A DNA stretch of 51,540 nt from Rhodocyclaceae bacterium UBA1310 (GCA_002307175.1 DBTS01000069.1:77632-129171); one strand, 5' to 3'; positions 1 to 8,761 are shown, counted from the first letter of the stretch. Numbers and translations: made by a program. The notes: a model not told the origin generated them from the sequence alone.

Positions 1-419
1 TCATCGTCGACACCTACGGCGGTGCATGCCCGCACGGTGGTGGTGCTTTCTCCGGCAAGGATCCTTCAAAGGTTGACCGTTCCGCCGCTTATGCAGCGCG
101 TTATGTGGCAAAGAACGTCGTGGCGGCCGGTCTGGCCCGTGAATGCCAGGTGCAGGTGGCGTATGCCATCGGCGTGGCACAGCCGATGAACGTGACGGTG
201 TACACAAACGGCACCGGCGTGATTTCCGATGACAAGATCGCAGCGCTGGTTGCCGAACTGTTTGACCTGCGCCCCAAGGGCATCATCCAGATGCTGGATC
301 TGCTGCGCCCGATCTACCAGAAGACTGCTTCGTATGGCCACTTTGGCCGTGCCGAACCGGAGTTCACGTGGGAGTCCACGGACAAGGCCGCCGCGCTGCG
401 CGCTGCTGCGGGATTGTGA
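1..419 (+). CDS. metK: S-adenosylmethionine synthetase, C-terminal part (5' end outside window)
   Basis: MetK makes S-adenosylmethionine from methionine and ATP in the cytoplasm. Reading begins in frame 3 with no start codon in the window, so only about the last 138 residues are present. The family's C-terminal signature is clear: a GGGAFSGKDP loop followed by KVDRSAAYAAR, which binds ATP/phosphate and metal, then the PIYQKTASYGHFGR stretch near the end. The stop is at 417-419 and a strong palindromic terminator follows 38 bases later. The gene belongs with ahcY and metF in the methyl cycle, although about 6 kb of unrelated genes lie between them here. Confidence 0.97.
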   Translation, partial: IVDTYGGACPHGGGAFSGKDPSKVDRSAAYAARYVAKNVVAAGLARECQVQVAYAIGVAQPMNVTVYTNGTGVISDDKIAALVAELFDLRPKGIIQMLDLLRPIYQKTASYGHFGRAEPEFTWESTDKAAALRAAAGL

Positions 420-457
420 GGTAGTACAACGCCTGTGTTTGCAGGTGTTTGTGCATC

Positions 458-485
458 AAAAAGGGCTGCCGCGGCAGCCCTTTTT
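458..485. terminator. Bidirectional intrinsic terminator between metK and wzx
   Basis: A 28-base perfect palindrome has a GC-rich centre (GGGCTGCCG paired with CGGCAGCCC) flanked by five A on the left and five T on the right. This gives a hairpin plus U-tract on both strands. It lies between the converging metK and wzx genes and can end transcription from both sides. Confidence 0.9.
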
Positions 486-498
486 GATCCTTCCGGGA

Positions 499-1740
499 TC
501 AGCCAAGGCGCGACAAAAAACCTTTCCGATAGACACAAATCCCCATCACAATCATGACAAATGATTCCGTGATGAGCGAAGTCTGCGCTGCGCCCACTGC
601 GCCAAAATAAAGAGACATTGGCCAGATCATTGCAACCGAGAGGATGCCTGCTCCGGCAAGGATTCTGTTCATCGTGGCGTGCATGCCATTCGGGACCATG
701 ATCTGGACACCGAAGATGTTCGACAGGCCTTTGATGATAGGCAGCAGTGCCAGCCAGCGCAATACCTCGGCGGAAGCCTGGAATTTCTCGCCACCAAGCA
801 GATGGATGGCCAGATCCGAGACGAGCCATAGTCCCACCCCCATTGCCCCGGCCAGCGCGAGAATGATCAGGATGGAGAGCCGGAGCAGCTTGCGGGCTTG
901 CGCCGGGTTATGCTCATACAGGTTGGCCATGCGCGGAAAAATGGCCTGAGAAAATGGATTCAGCCCGCACTGTGCGGCGGAACAGGCCTTGTCGGCGAGA
1001 TTGAAATAGCCCAGCGCGATCGTGCCTGCGGCAGACTCCAGCATGATCGGGTTGAGTGTGGTGTAGGCGCTGACGCTCAGTTTCGAGCCAAAAAGATGGG
1101 CGCTGCTGTGCAGTGCGCCAAACATCTGGTGCCAATTTGGCAGGGCAAGGCCGATCAGTCGCCGGCGCCACATCCAGGCAAGCGCAAACAGGCCTGCGAG
1201 TACCGGCCCCAGACCCGTTAACAGGAGAGAAAAAGCGGCATCCTGGGGGGATTTCACGAGTATGAATATCAGTGGTAATGCGAGCAGGCGCCCGGCCAAC
1301 TGGCAGATGGCGGCCTCGCGAAGCTTCTCCAGACCCTGTAGCAGCCATACGGGGAACAGCACGGTGGCCAGCACCTGTGCCAGCCCGGCGGAGAAGAGGC
1401 CGACCTCTGCGTGGAAGCGTGGAATGGCGGCGACCATGACGAATAGCGCAAGGGTTGCGACGCAGAAGAGCAGCCATTGCGCCGTCCAGTTCTCCCAGAA
1501 GGTTGTGGAGACGAGTTTGCGGTCGTCACGGCATGCTGCGATGGTGCGCGTCGCGCTCCACGAAAAGCCGAAATCCACGAAGAGGATCAGGTAAGTCGTA
1601 ATCGCCTGTACCAGCGCGACCTTGCCATAGGCCTCCACACCCAGCACCCGGGTGAGATAGGGAAGCGTAAAGAGAGGGATGGTGAGGTTGGCGATCTGAA
1701 TCAGACCGAGTGCCATCACATTGGTGCGTAAGCGGGCCAA
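499..1740 (-). CDS. Wzx-type polysaccharide/oligosaccharide flippase
   Basis: This polytopic inner-membrane protein of the MATE-like Wzx family (Polysacc_synt) flips undecaprenyl-linked sugar units. The N-terminus NLTIPLFTLPYLTRVLGVEAYG is typical of the family and about twelve hydrophobic segments follow. I chose the TTG at 1740, giving 413 residues, because AGGA lies 8 bases upstream. The longer frame opens at another TTG at 1836 with no ribosome site, and that TTG sits inside a terminator-like hairpin. The gene is 3' of a TviB-type dehydrogenase on the same strand. It is separate from the main ABC-exporter island, so it probably serves another glycan. Its substrate cannot be told. Confidence 0.88.
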   Translation of the reverse strand: MARLRTNVMALGLIQIANLTIPLFTLPYLTRVLGVEAYGKVALVQAITTYLILFVDFGFSWSATRTIAACRDDRKLVSTTFWENWTAQWLLFCVATLALFVMVAAIPRFHAEVGLFSAGLAQVLATVLFPVWLLQGLEKLREAAICQLAGRLLALPLIFILVKSPQDAAFSLLLTGLGPVLAGLFALAWMWRRRLIGLALPNWHQMFGALHSSAHLFGSKLSVSAYTTLNPIMLESAAGTIALGYFNLADKACSAAQCGLNPFSQAIFPRMANLYEHNPAQARKLLRLSILIILALAGAMGVGLWLVSDLAIHLLGGEKFQASAEVLRWLALLPIIKGLSNIFGVQIMVPNGMHATMNRILAGAGILSVAMIWPMSLYFGAVGAAQTSLITESFVMIVMGICVYRKGFLSRLG

Positions 1741-1810
1741 ACTGTTAATCCTGCGGGTCAAAGGTGGGATTGTGCCCTGAAGTGCCGGATCTGTATCGCC
1801 AAAAGACAAA

Positions 1811-1870
1811 GGTCCCTCAGGTTCATTTGTAGCCAATTGCCGGGCGGGCTACAAATGAACTTGTGGGACC
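1811..1870 (-). terminator. Long inverted repeat between tviB and wzx, probable terminator of tviB
   Basis: The arms GTTCATTTGTAGCC (1821-1834) and GGCTACAAATGAAC (1847-1860) pair perfectly around a 12-base loop. Outer GGTCCC/GGGACC blocks (1811-1816 and 1865-1870) extend the stem across a 4-base mismatch. On the minus strand the hairpin is followed by TTTGTCTTTT, a plausible U-tract. It lies just after the dehydrogenase stop and ahead of the preferred wzx start. Confidence 0.6.
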
Positions 1871-1908
1871 TGTGAGGCCTAGCGAAACCGGAGTCAGGAC
1901 ACGTGCGC

Positions 1909-3207
1909 TTACAGGCGCCAATAGTGGAGCTTCATTGCCTCGATACCCGCCTTGTCGAAGACGGCCTTGACATCGATGAGGCAGCCGTCCTGGCGCAAGA
2001 GGCCGGAGAAGTTTTGCGCCAGATCGCTGAATTCGCGGTGTGCCACAGCCACCACCAGTGCATCGGCCGGCTTCAGGGCTTCTCTGGTTTCGAGCGTGAT
2101 GCCATATTCGTGCCGGGCTTCCTCGGCTTCCACCCAGGGATCGTGCACATGGGTCTGCACGCCGTAGCTCTGTAGCTCGCGCACCATGTCGGCCACCTTG
2201 GTGTTGCGCAGGTCGGCGCAGTTTTCCTTGAAGGTCAGGCCCAGAATGTTGACGTGGGCGCCCTTGATGGGGCTGCCAGTGGCGATCATCTGCTTGATGG
2301 TCTGCTCGGCGATGTACTTGCCCATGTTGTCGTTGATGCGGCGGCCAGCCAGGATCACTTCAGGGTGATAGCCAATGCTCTGCGCCTTATGCGTCAGGTA
2401 ATACGGGTCGACGCCGATGCAGTGTCCACCCACCAACCCCGGGCGGAATTTGAGGAAATTCCACTTTGTGCCGGCCGCTTCGATGACTTCGTTGGTATCG
2501 ATATCAAGGCGGTTGAAGATCAGCGCCAGCTCGTTCATTAATGCGATGTTCAGGTCGCGCTGGGTGTTTTCGATGACCTTTGCCGCTTCTGCCACCTTGA
2601 TGCTGCTCACGCGATGGACGCCAGCCTTGACGATCAGGGCATACAGATCTGCCACTTTGGTCAGGGTTGCGGGGCTGTCTCCCGAAACTATCTTCAAGAC
2701 CGTGGTCAGGGTGTGCTCGCGGTCGCCTGGGTTGATACGCTCTGGCGAGTAGCCTACATTGAAATCCTGTTGCCACTTTTTGCCGGAAGCCTCTTCCAGT
2801 ACTGGAATACACACTTCTTCGGTGGCGCCCGGGTATACCGTGGATTCGTACACCACGATACCGCCGGTTTTCAGATGTGCGCCAGCACTGCGGCTGGCAC
2901 CGATCAGGGGGGTGAAATCCGGCGTATGTGCCTGATCCACAGGGGTTGGGACCGCGATGATGATGAAATCCGCACTCTCCAGACAGGCCGGGTTGGCGCT
3001 ATATTCGGCGTGAACGGCAGCAAGCATTGCGTCGTCGCTGATTTCGCGTGAGGGATCGTGGCCGGCCTGACAGGCCCGTACTGTCTCGGTATTGATGTCA
3101 AAACCGATTGTGCGGGTAAGCTTGCCGAACTCGATTACCAGTGGAAGTCCCACATATCCCAGGCCGATAACAGCGATGGTGGGTAAAGAGCGTGCTGCAG
3201 AATCCAT
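1909..3207 (-). CDS. tviB: Nucleotide-sugar 6-dehydrogenase, TviB/WbpO family
   Basis: The enzyme oxidises C6 of a UDP-hexosamine (UDP-GlcNAc or UDP-GalNAc) to the uronic acid with two NAD+, in the cytoplasm. The 432-residue protein starts with a Rossmann NAD loop (IGLGYVGLPL). It then shows YESTVYPG, the conserved lysine region KVAEAAKVIENTQRDLNIAL and the catalytic cysteine in GGHCIGVDPYY. Overall the motifs follow TviB/WbpO more closely than UDP-glucose dehydrogenases. The ATG at 3207 is preferred over the upstream extension because GGAG lies 8 bases before it. wzx follows on the same strand after a hairpin. Exact sugar specificity is inferred. Confidence 0.93.
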   Translation of the reverse strand: MDSAARSLPTIAVIGLGYVGLPLVIEFGKLTRTIGFDINTETVRACQAGHDPSREISDDAMLAAVHAEYSANPACLESADFIIIAVPTPVDQAHTPDFTPLIGASRSAGAHLKTGGIVVYESTVYPGATEEVCIPVLEEASGKKWQQDFNVGYSPERINPGDREHTLTTVLKIVSGDSPATLTKVADLYALIVKAGVHRVSSIKVAEAAKVIENTQRDLNIALMNELALIFNRLDIDTNEVIEAAGTKWNFLKFRPGLVGGHCIGVDPYYLTHKAQSIGYHPEVILAGRRINDNMGKYIAEQTIKQMIATGSPIKGAHVNILGLTFKENCADLRNTKVADMVRELQSYGVQTHVHDPWVEAEEARHEYGITLETREALKPADALVVAVAHREFSDLAQNFSGLLRQDGCLIDVKAVFDKAGIEAMKLHYWRL

Positions 3208-3699
3208 CAGGGAGACTCCGTCCGATCCAGTCAAAGGTGTGCCGGCCATCAAAGCCTGCCAAGGGATTATAAGCGTGACAGCGCGTGTGGGTTTGTGCCG
3301 GGTCTCCAGTGTGGCGTGGCTGCGACGGGCGGCAGTGTGTTTGGGGGCTGACGCGGTGACTGAAGGTGAAGGATTGGGCTTGTGGTCTGCAAATCCGTGG
3401 CTTGGTCAGAAATACGGCTTTCTGGAGTGCCACTTCGATGGTGAGGCCGGGCATGATGTTCGGGTATATTGGCGGCTCGCTTGCCGCCGGTTGTGGATGA
3501 CAGGGATATACCCTTGTGTACATAAGGGTTTACTTGATAAGCCATGAGAAATTCTGGTAACGAGCCTTTTTGACCTATATAAATTTACGTTTCCTGGGAT
3601 GTGCCGCTGTAATAAAGTGTGTGTCCCATGATACTGTTTGGGCATAAGGCGATGTGCTGCCAAAATCAGTATCAGTAGCGTGTGCTTCGAGGTTTTTGT
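3208..3699. other. Intergenic region between divergent tviB and the EAL gene
   Basis: About 490 bases separate two divergent genes and should hold both promoters. I see no tRNA, clear repeat or convincing reading frame. The right half (around 3530-3670) is noticeably AT-richer than the flanking genes, as expected of promoter DNA. I cannot place reliable -35/-10 boxes. Confidence 0.4.
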
Positions 3700-5949
3700 G
3701 TGACGCAACCAGACATTCATTCCGACGAACTGTTCAGGTTCGCAGAAGAAGCTTCTTTGCAAGAAGAAGCGGCTGTTGCTTTGCCGTCGTGGCGGTGCCT
3801 GATTGTGGATGATGATGAAGGCGTTCATCAGGCTATTGTTTTTGCGATGAGCGGGCTGGTGGTGGAAGGCGGGCTCATCGAATGGCTGCATGCCAGTTCT
3901 GCAGCAGCTGCCCGGGAAATTCTCGGCAGGGAGCGGGATATCGCGGTCGTGATTCTTGATGTGGTCATGGAGCACGAACGAGCCGGCCTGGATCTGGTTC
4001 GGGCGATTCGCTCCGAGCTTGGTTTGGGCGATACGCGGATCGTCCTGCATACCGGGCAGCCCGGCTTCGCACCAGAGATCGCGGCGATCCGTGATTACGA
4101 TATCAATGACTACCGCACGAAATCAGAGCTCACGCGCAACCACGTCTACACATGCCTGGCTGCAGCAATCCGTACTTATCGGCAGATCCGGAGTATCAAT
4201 GCGGGGCGTGCCCAGTTGCGGCAGATCGTGCAGGCCGGCAACCGGCTGATGGGCGAATCGGATCAGGCCGCATTTGCAACCACTGCACTGGTCCAGTTGG
4301 CTGAACTGTTTGGTGTGGCGCCGCTAGGGTGCGCGCTGTTGCATGATGAAGGGGGTGAGCCCAAGCAGATCCGTGTGGTGGCAACCTGCTGCCCACCGGA
4401 TTACCGGCAGGAGGATGTGTTGCCTTCCCAGGGTGGGCCGGATCAGGATTTGTGCCAGCGCAGCCTCAATGGCTCCGGGCTGGAGTTTGGAGATAACGGC
4501 CTTGCCCTGACCATCCGGGCACGTTCCGGTGTTTGCCTGGTGTTGTATCTGCGCATTGCATCAACGCTGATTGAACGTGTCGATGCCAGTGTGCTCGACA
4601 CATTCGTGGCGCACGTGGGGGCGGCGCTGGATAACCGCGGCTTGCTCTGGCAACTGCATCACGATGCCTACTATGATCGCCTGCTCGGCTTGCCGAATCG
4701 CCGTCGCCTGTGTGATCTGATCGATACACGGTGCACGGCAGGCGTGCAGTCCGACACGGTACTGGCGCTGATCGACGTTGACCGTTTCGGGGAAATCAAC
4801 GAAGCCCTTGGCCAATCCTTTGGTGACGCGCTGCTGCAGGCGCTGGTAGATCGTCTGCTGGCCAGTGTGCCGCAGGAAGTGACGCTCTCGCGCGTCTCTG
4901 CCGATGTGTTTGCGGTGTTCGGCAGCATCGACTGGGTGACGCCAGAACATCTTCTGCCGCTGTTTGCAACGCCACTGCTTGTCAATGAAGAAGAAACCAT
5001 GGTTTCTGTGACGATCGGCCTGACGCGATTGGCTGATGTCGAGGATGGCAATGGCTCCACCGTGATGGAAGCAGCGTTTCAGGCCCTGCGGATCGCCAAG
5101 ACAACGCAGCGCGGCCAACTGGCGTGGTATTCCCCGGAGCAGTCGAGGCGCACGCATGAACGTGTGAGTCTGCTCAATGGGCTGCGCCTGGCCTTGCGCA
5201 ACGAAGGTTTGTTTGTTGTATTTCAGCCCCAGGTGACACTCAAGGAGCGTCGCCTCATCGGGCTTGAGGCGCTGGTGCGCTGGCGTACGGAGTCTGGAAA
5301 TCTGATTGAGCCAGAGCGCTTTATCCAGGTTGCCGAGCAATCCGGGCTGATCCGCGAAATCGGCTTCTTCGTCTTGCGGCAAGCTTGTAGCGTGCTGGCT
5401 GAACTGCATGACGAAAGCGGTGCCGAGTTGCGCATGGCGATCAACGTATCTGCCATCCAGTTCCGGCATCCCGCCTTTCTTGTCGTGCTGCGGCAGATCA
5501 TCGAGGAATCCGGGATTGATCCGAGCCATCTGGAGCTTGAGATCACCGAATCCATCGCGATGGAAGACACCGCCTATGTCCGCGAAACGCTGGATGCCCT
5601 GCATGAGATGGGAATCCAGATCGCGATTGATGATTTCGGTACGGGCTATTCTTCGCTTGCCCAACTCAAGGCGCTGGCAGTGGATCGGCTGAAGATTGAT
5701 CGCGCCTTTGTGCGCGATCTGCGCAAGGCCGATGCCGATGCCAGCATTGCCGGCGTTGTCGTGCAACTGGGGCGGCGCCTGGGTAAGGGAGTGATTGCCG
5801 AAGGCGTTGAAACAGAAGCGCAGGCCTCGTTGCTGGTGAGCATGGGTTGTCTCGAAGGGCAGGGCTATCTGTTTGCCAAACCAATGGAGCTCGATGTTCT
5901 GAAGGCTTGGATACGGAGTCAGGCCCAGCAGACGGTTTCCTCCGTCTGA
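3700..5949 (+). CDS. Response regulator with DUF3369, degenerate GGDEF and intact EAL domain (likely c-di-GMP phosphodiesterase)
   Basis: This 749-residue cytoplasmic signalling protein probably hydrolyses c-di-GMP under control of an unknown histidine kinase. It begins with a receiver domain (LIVDDDEGVH near residue 36; phospho-acceptor Asp at about 87 in VVILDVVMEH). A DUF3369 sensor-like region starting at RTYRQIRSI comes next. The GGDEF domain has SADVF in place of the signature, so cyclase activity is unlikely. The C-terminal EAL domain keeps the key motifs: EALVRW (Glu about 523), NVSAIQF, ELEITES, DDFGTGYSSL, KIDRAFV and AEGVETEAQ. The GTG at 3700 has GAGG 7 bases upstream; a GTG at 3682 is possible. 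No kinase gene is adjacent. Confidence 0.93.
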   Translation: MTQPDIHSDELFRFAEEASLQEEAAVALPSWRCLIVDDDEGVHQAIVFAMSGLVVEGGLIEWLHASSAAAAREILGRERDIAVVILDVVMEHERAGLDLVRAIRSELGLGDTRIVLHTGQPGFAPEIAAIRDYDINDYRTKSELTRNHVYTCLAAAIRTYRQIRSINAGRAQLRQIVQAGNRLMGESDQAAFATTALVQLAELFGVAPLGCALLHDEGGEPKQIRVVATCCPPDYRQEDVLPSQGGPDQDLCQRSLNGSGLEFGDNGLALTIRARSGVCLVLYLRIASTLIERVDASVLDTFVAHVGAALDNRGLLWQLHHDAYYDRLLGLPNRRRLCDLIDTRCTAGVQSDTVLALIDVDRFGEINEALGQSFGDALLQALVDRLLASVPQEVTLSRVSADVFAVFGSIDWVTPEHLLPLFATPLLVNEEETMVSVTIGLTRLADVEDGNGSTVMEAAFQALRIAKTTQRGQLAWYSPEQSRRTHERVSLLNGLRLALRNEGLFVVFQPQVTLKERRLIGLEALVRWRTESGNLIEPERFIQVAEQSGLIREIGFFVLRQACSVLAELHDESGAELRMAINVSAIQFRHPAFLVVLRQIIEESGIDPSHLELEITESIAMEDTAYVRETLDALHEMGIQIAIDDFGTGYSSLAQLKALAVDRLKIDRAFVRDLRKADADASIAGVVVQLGRRLGKGVIAEGVETEAQASLLVSMGCLEGQGYLFAKPMELDVLKAWIRSQAQQTVSSV

Positions 5950-6190
5950 ACCGGCAGAGTTCCGGTGCTAATTCAGGATCTCCCCTGAGCGTGTGTCAGC
6001 ACTGTTGCACAAAGCAAAGCTTTGTTTCGCTGCTGTCGGCTTGCTGTGCAAGGCAAGCCTTTGAAAGAGCGGTTTAGTCACCGGAAAGCATTGAAAATCA
6101 ACAGGATTACGCGCAACGCATGCGCACTGGTCGCGCCATCGCAGTCAGATCGGCAAGCGCATCCGGGGTGCGTATTTGAACAATCGCAGC

Positions 6191-6196
6191 TATAAT
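6191..6196 (+). promoter_or_regulatory. Probable -10 box of the ahcY-metF leader
   Basis: A consensus TATAAT lies 8 bases before the first paired bases of the SAH riboswitch. Transcription would therefore begin just ahead of the aptamer. No good -35 hexamer is visible at the usual distance. Confidence 0.5.
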
Positions 6197-6204
6197 CAAC
6201 CAAC

Positions 6205-6284
6205 TTCCGAGGAGCGCTGCGAGATTTCCGAATCCCAGGCTCGGACCGGGGCCCGCCCAGTGCAGGCCTGTTTCAACGGCGCTC
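6205..6284 (+). ncRNA. SAH (S-adenosylhomocysteine) riboswitch
   Basis: The sequence matches the conserved core of the SAH-sensing riboswitch: TTCCGAGGAGCGCTGC at the 5' side, CCAGGCTCGG in the middle and CAACGGCGCTCAC at the 3' side. GAGCGC (6212-6217) pairs with GCGCTC (6279-6284) to form P1. CCGAG (6207-6211) can pair with CTCGG (6240-6244) as the pseudoknot. Known members of the class turn on genes that recycle SAH, and the first gene downstream is ahcY. A 14-base palindrome at 6294-6307 just after the aptamer may belong to the expression platform. Confidence 0.95.
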
Positions 6285-6388
6285 ACCTTTCAACCGTGCC
6301 GGCACGGGGGTAGGGTGAGTGGCTCATTGTCTGCCGCATTTCCTGCTTGTCTCCCCTGTTGTTCGGCCACCTGTTCAAGGAGAACACC

Positions 6389-7792
6389 GTGGCACAACAA
6401 TTCACCGATTGCGTCATTGCCGACCCCAAGCTTGCTGACTGGGGCCGCAAGGAAATCCGTATTGCCGAGACCGAGATGCCGGGTCTGATGGCTATCCGCG
6501 AAGAATATGCCGCCAGCCAGCCGCTCAAGGGCGCGCGCATCACCGGCTCGCTGCACATGACGATCCAGACCGCCGTGCTGATCGAAACCCTCGTGGCACT
6601 TGGCGCCGAAGTGCGTTGGGCTTCCTGCAACATCTTCTCCACGCAGGACCACGCCGCCGCCGCGATTGCCGCGCAGAACATCCCGGTGTTCGCCGTGAAG
6701 GGCGAATCGCTGACGGACTATTGGGATTACACGCACCGCATCTTTGAATGGCCTGATGCAGGCTATTCCAACATGATTCTCGATGATGGCGGCGACGCCA
6801 CCCTGCTGCTGCATCTGGGCGCACGTGCCGAGAAGGATCTGTCGGTGCTCGCCAATCCCGGCTCCGAAGAAGAGACCGTGCTGTTCGCCGCGATCAAGGC
6901 CCGTCTGGCCAAGGATGCCACCTGGTACTCCACGCGTCTGGCGCAGATCAAGGGCGTCACCGAAGAAACCACCACTGGTGTGCATCGCCTGTATCAGATG
7001 CATGCCCGTGGCGAGCTGAAGTTCCCCGCGATCAACGTCAACGACTCCGTCACCAAGAGCAAGTTCGATAACCTCTATGGCTGCCGCGAATCCCTGGTCG
7101 ATGGCATCAAGCGCGCCACCGACGTGATGATCGCCGGCAAGGTAGCCGTGGTCTGTGGTTACGGTGATGTGGGCAAGGGCTGCGCCCAGGCCCTGCGTGC
7201 CCTCTCGGCCCAGGTGTGGGTTACCGAAGTGGATCCGATCTGTGCCCTGCAGGCAGCCATGGAAGGCTATCGTGTAGTGACCTTGGATTATGCCGCAGAC
7301 AAGGCCAACATCTTTGTTACCACGACCGGCAACTGCCGCGTCATCACGCACGATCACCTGATCCGCATGAAGGATCAGACCATCGTTTGCAACATTGGTC
7401 ACTTCGATTCCGAAATCGATGTCGCCTCGCTCGAAAAGTACCAGTGGGAAGAGATCAAGCCGCAGGTTGATCATGTGATTTTCCCGGATGGCCATCGCAT
7501 CATTCTGCTGGCCAAGGGCCGTCTGGTGAATCTGGGCTGCGCCACAGGGCATCCTAGCTATGTGATGTCATCGTCATTTGCGAACCAGACGATTGCGCAG
7601 ATCGAACTGTTCACGCGCACGCAGGATTACCCGGTGGGTGTCTACACGCTGCCCAAGCACCTTGATGAGAAGGTTGCCCGCCTGCAGCTCAAGACGCTCA
7701 ACGTGGAACTGACCGTGCTCACCGAAGAGCAGGCCAAGTATATCGGCGTGCCTGTTGAAGGCCCGTACAAGGCTGACCACTATCGCTACTAA
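6389..7792 (+). CDS. ahcY: Adenosylhomocysteinase (S-adenosylhomocysteine hydrolase)
   Basis: This cytoplasmic NAD-dependent enzyme splits SAH into homocysteine and adenosine, removing the inhibitory product of SAM-dependent methylation. The 467-residue protein shows the substrate region ARITGSLHMTIQTAVLIETL, the NSVTKSKFDNLYGCRESL block with the catalytic Lys/Asp, the NAD-binding GYGDVGKGCAQ loop and the C-terminal KADHYRY tail that reaches into the neighbouring subunit. The GTG at 6389 is chosen because AAGGAG precedes it by 6 bases. A frame opening at 6347 would add 14 residues without a ribosome site. The upstream SAH riboswitch should raise expression when SAH builds up. metF follows 54 bases later, probably in one operon. 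Confidence 0.98.
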   Translation: MAQQFTDCVIADPKLADWGRKEIRIAETEMPGLMAIREEYAASQPLKGARITGSLHMTIQTAVLIETLVALGAEVRWASCNIFSTQDHAAAAIAAQNIPVFAVKGESLTDYWDYTHRIFEWPDAGYSNMILDDGGDATLLLHLGARAEKDLSVLANPGSEEETVLFAAIKARLAKDATWYSTRLAQIKGVTEETTTGVHRLYQMHARGELKFPAINVNDSVTKSKFDNLYGCRESLVDGIKRATDVMIAGKVAVVCGYGDVGKGCAQALRALSAQVWVTEVDPICALQAAMEGYRVVTLDYAADKANIFVTTTGNCRVITHDHLIRMKDQTIVCNIGHFDSEIDVASLEKYQWEEIKPQVDHVIFPDGHRIILLAKGRLVNLGCATGHPSYVMSSSFANQTIAQIELFTRTQDYPVGVYTLPKHLDEKVARLQLKTLNVELTVLTEEQAKYIGVPVEGPYKADHYRY

Positions 7793-7846
7793 GCGTGGCT
7801 TGCGCTGCCGCCGCCAGGTGGCAGCGCTGAATCCGGAGTATTTGAA

Positions 7847-8695
7847 ATGAATAAGAAGACTCGTTTCAGCATCGAGTTCTTCCCGCCTGCGACCCCGGAA
7901 GGCGTGGAGAAGCTGCGTGGTGTGCGTGATCAGCTGGCTGTGCTCGGCCCGGAGTTCATCTCCGTGACCTATGGTGCCGGAGGCTCCACGCGTGACCGCA
8001 CCCTGCAGGTCGTGCGTGAAATCCGTGAGGCCGGGCTGGATGCCGCGCCGCATCTGTCGTGTATTGGTGCCACAGCGCAAAGCATTCGCGAGCATCTCGC
8101 CCAGTATCGCGAGATCGGTATCAAGCGGATTGTCGCCCTGCGCGGTGATCTGCCCTCCGGCATGGCCGATCCGGGTGAATTCCGATATGCCAGTGAGCTG
8201 GTGGCATTCATCCGCCGAGAATCCGGCGATGAATTCTTCCTGGAGGTGGCCGCCTATCCGGAAGTTCATCCACAGGCGCGGAACTTTCAGAGAGATCTGG
8301 CGGCGTTTGTCACCAAGGTGCGGGCTGGTGCCAACTCTGCCATCACCCAGTATTTCTATAATGCCGATGCCTATTTTCACTTTGTGGATTGTGTGCGTAA
8401 AGCGGGGGTCGATATCCCGATCCTGCCGGGTATCATGCCGATCTCCAGCTACAGCAAGCTCGCCCGTTTCTCCGAGAGTTGCGGTGCCGAGATTCCCCAG
8501 TGGATGCGGCGGACGTTTGAGGGCTTTGGGGACGATGTAGACAGTATCCGCGAGTTCGGTCTGGATGTTGTCACGGCCATGTGTGAACGCCTCATCGCTG
8601 GCGGTGCACCAGGCCTGCATTTCTACTCACTGAACCAGACAGGCTTGATCACGGAACTCTGCGCAAGATTGGGGCTGGCGCCCGAGAAGGCCTAG
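7847..8695 (+). CDS. metF: 5,10-methylenetetrahydrofolate reductase
   Basis: MetF reduces 5,10-methylene-THF to 5-methyl-THF with FAD, supplying the methyl group that converts homocysteine back to methionine. The 282-residue protein has the family start FSIEFFPPATPEG with the catalytic Glu. It also has VTYGAGGSTRD, the folate/FAD region ALRGDLPSG, and the ITQYFYNADAYFHFVD and PILPGIMPI motifs. The ATG has GGAG 8 bases upstream. Position after ahcY links homocysteine production to its remethylation under the same SAH-sensing leader. Confidence 0.98.
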   Translation: MNKKTRFSIEFFPPATPEGVEKLRGVRDQLAVLGPEFISVTYGAGGSTRDRTLQVVREIREAGLDAAPHLSCIGATAQSIREHLAQYREIGIKRIVALRGDLPSGMADPGEFRYASELVAFIRRESGDEFFLEVAAYPEVHPQARNFQRDLAAFVTKVRAGANSAITQYFYNADAYFHFVDCVRKAGVDIPILPGIMPISSYSKLARFSESCGAEIPQWMRRTFEGFGDDVDSIREFGLDVVTAMCERLIAGGAPGLHFYSLNQTGLITELCARLGLAPEKA

Positions 8696-8731
8696 AATCC
8701 AATCCAAACAAGGATTTTCCTGCGAAGGCTG

Positions 8732-8761
8732 TTGACCTTCCTGCCGGGTTTTGGATAGAAT
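8732..8761 (+). promoter_or_regulatory. Probable promoter of the tRNA-Lys pair
   Basis: TTGACC (8732-8737) and TAGAAT (8756-8761) are separated by 18 bases and lie about 20 bases before the first tRNA. This is a good sigma-70 type match placed in the gap after metF. Confidence 0.55.

Noticed and set aside
1739..1836. The 32-residue N-terminal extension of the wzx product
   Set aside because: It has no ribosome site, begins inside a hairpin and lacks the hydrophobic family start, which begins just after the TTG at 1740.
6290..7552. A 420-codon minus-strand frame over ahcY
   Set aside because: It is the shadow of ahcY and covers the SAH-controlled leader; no family motif or ribosome site was seen.
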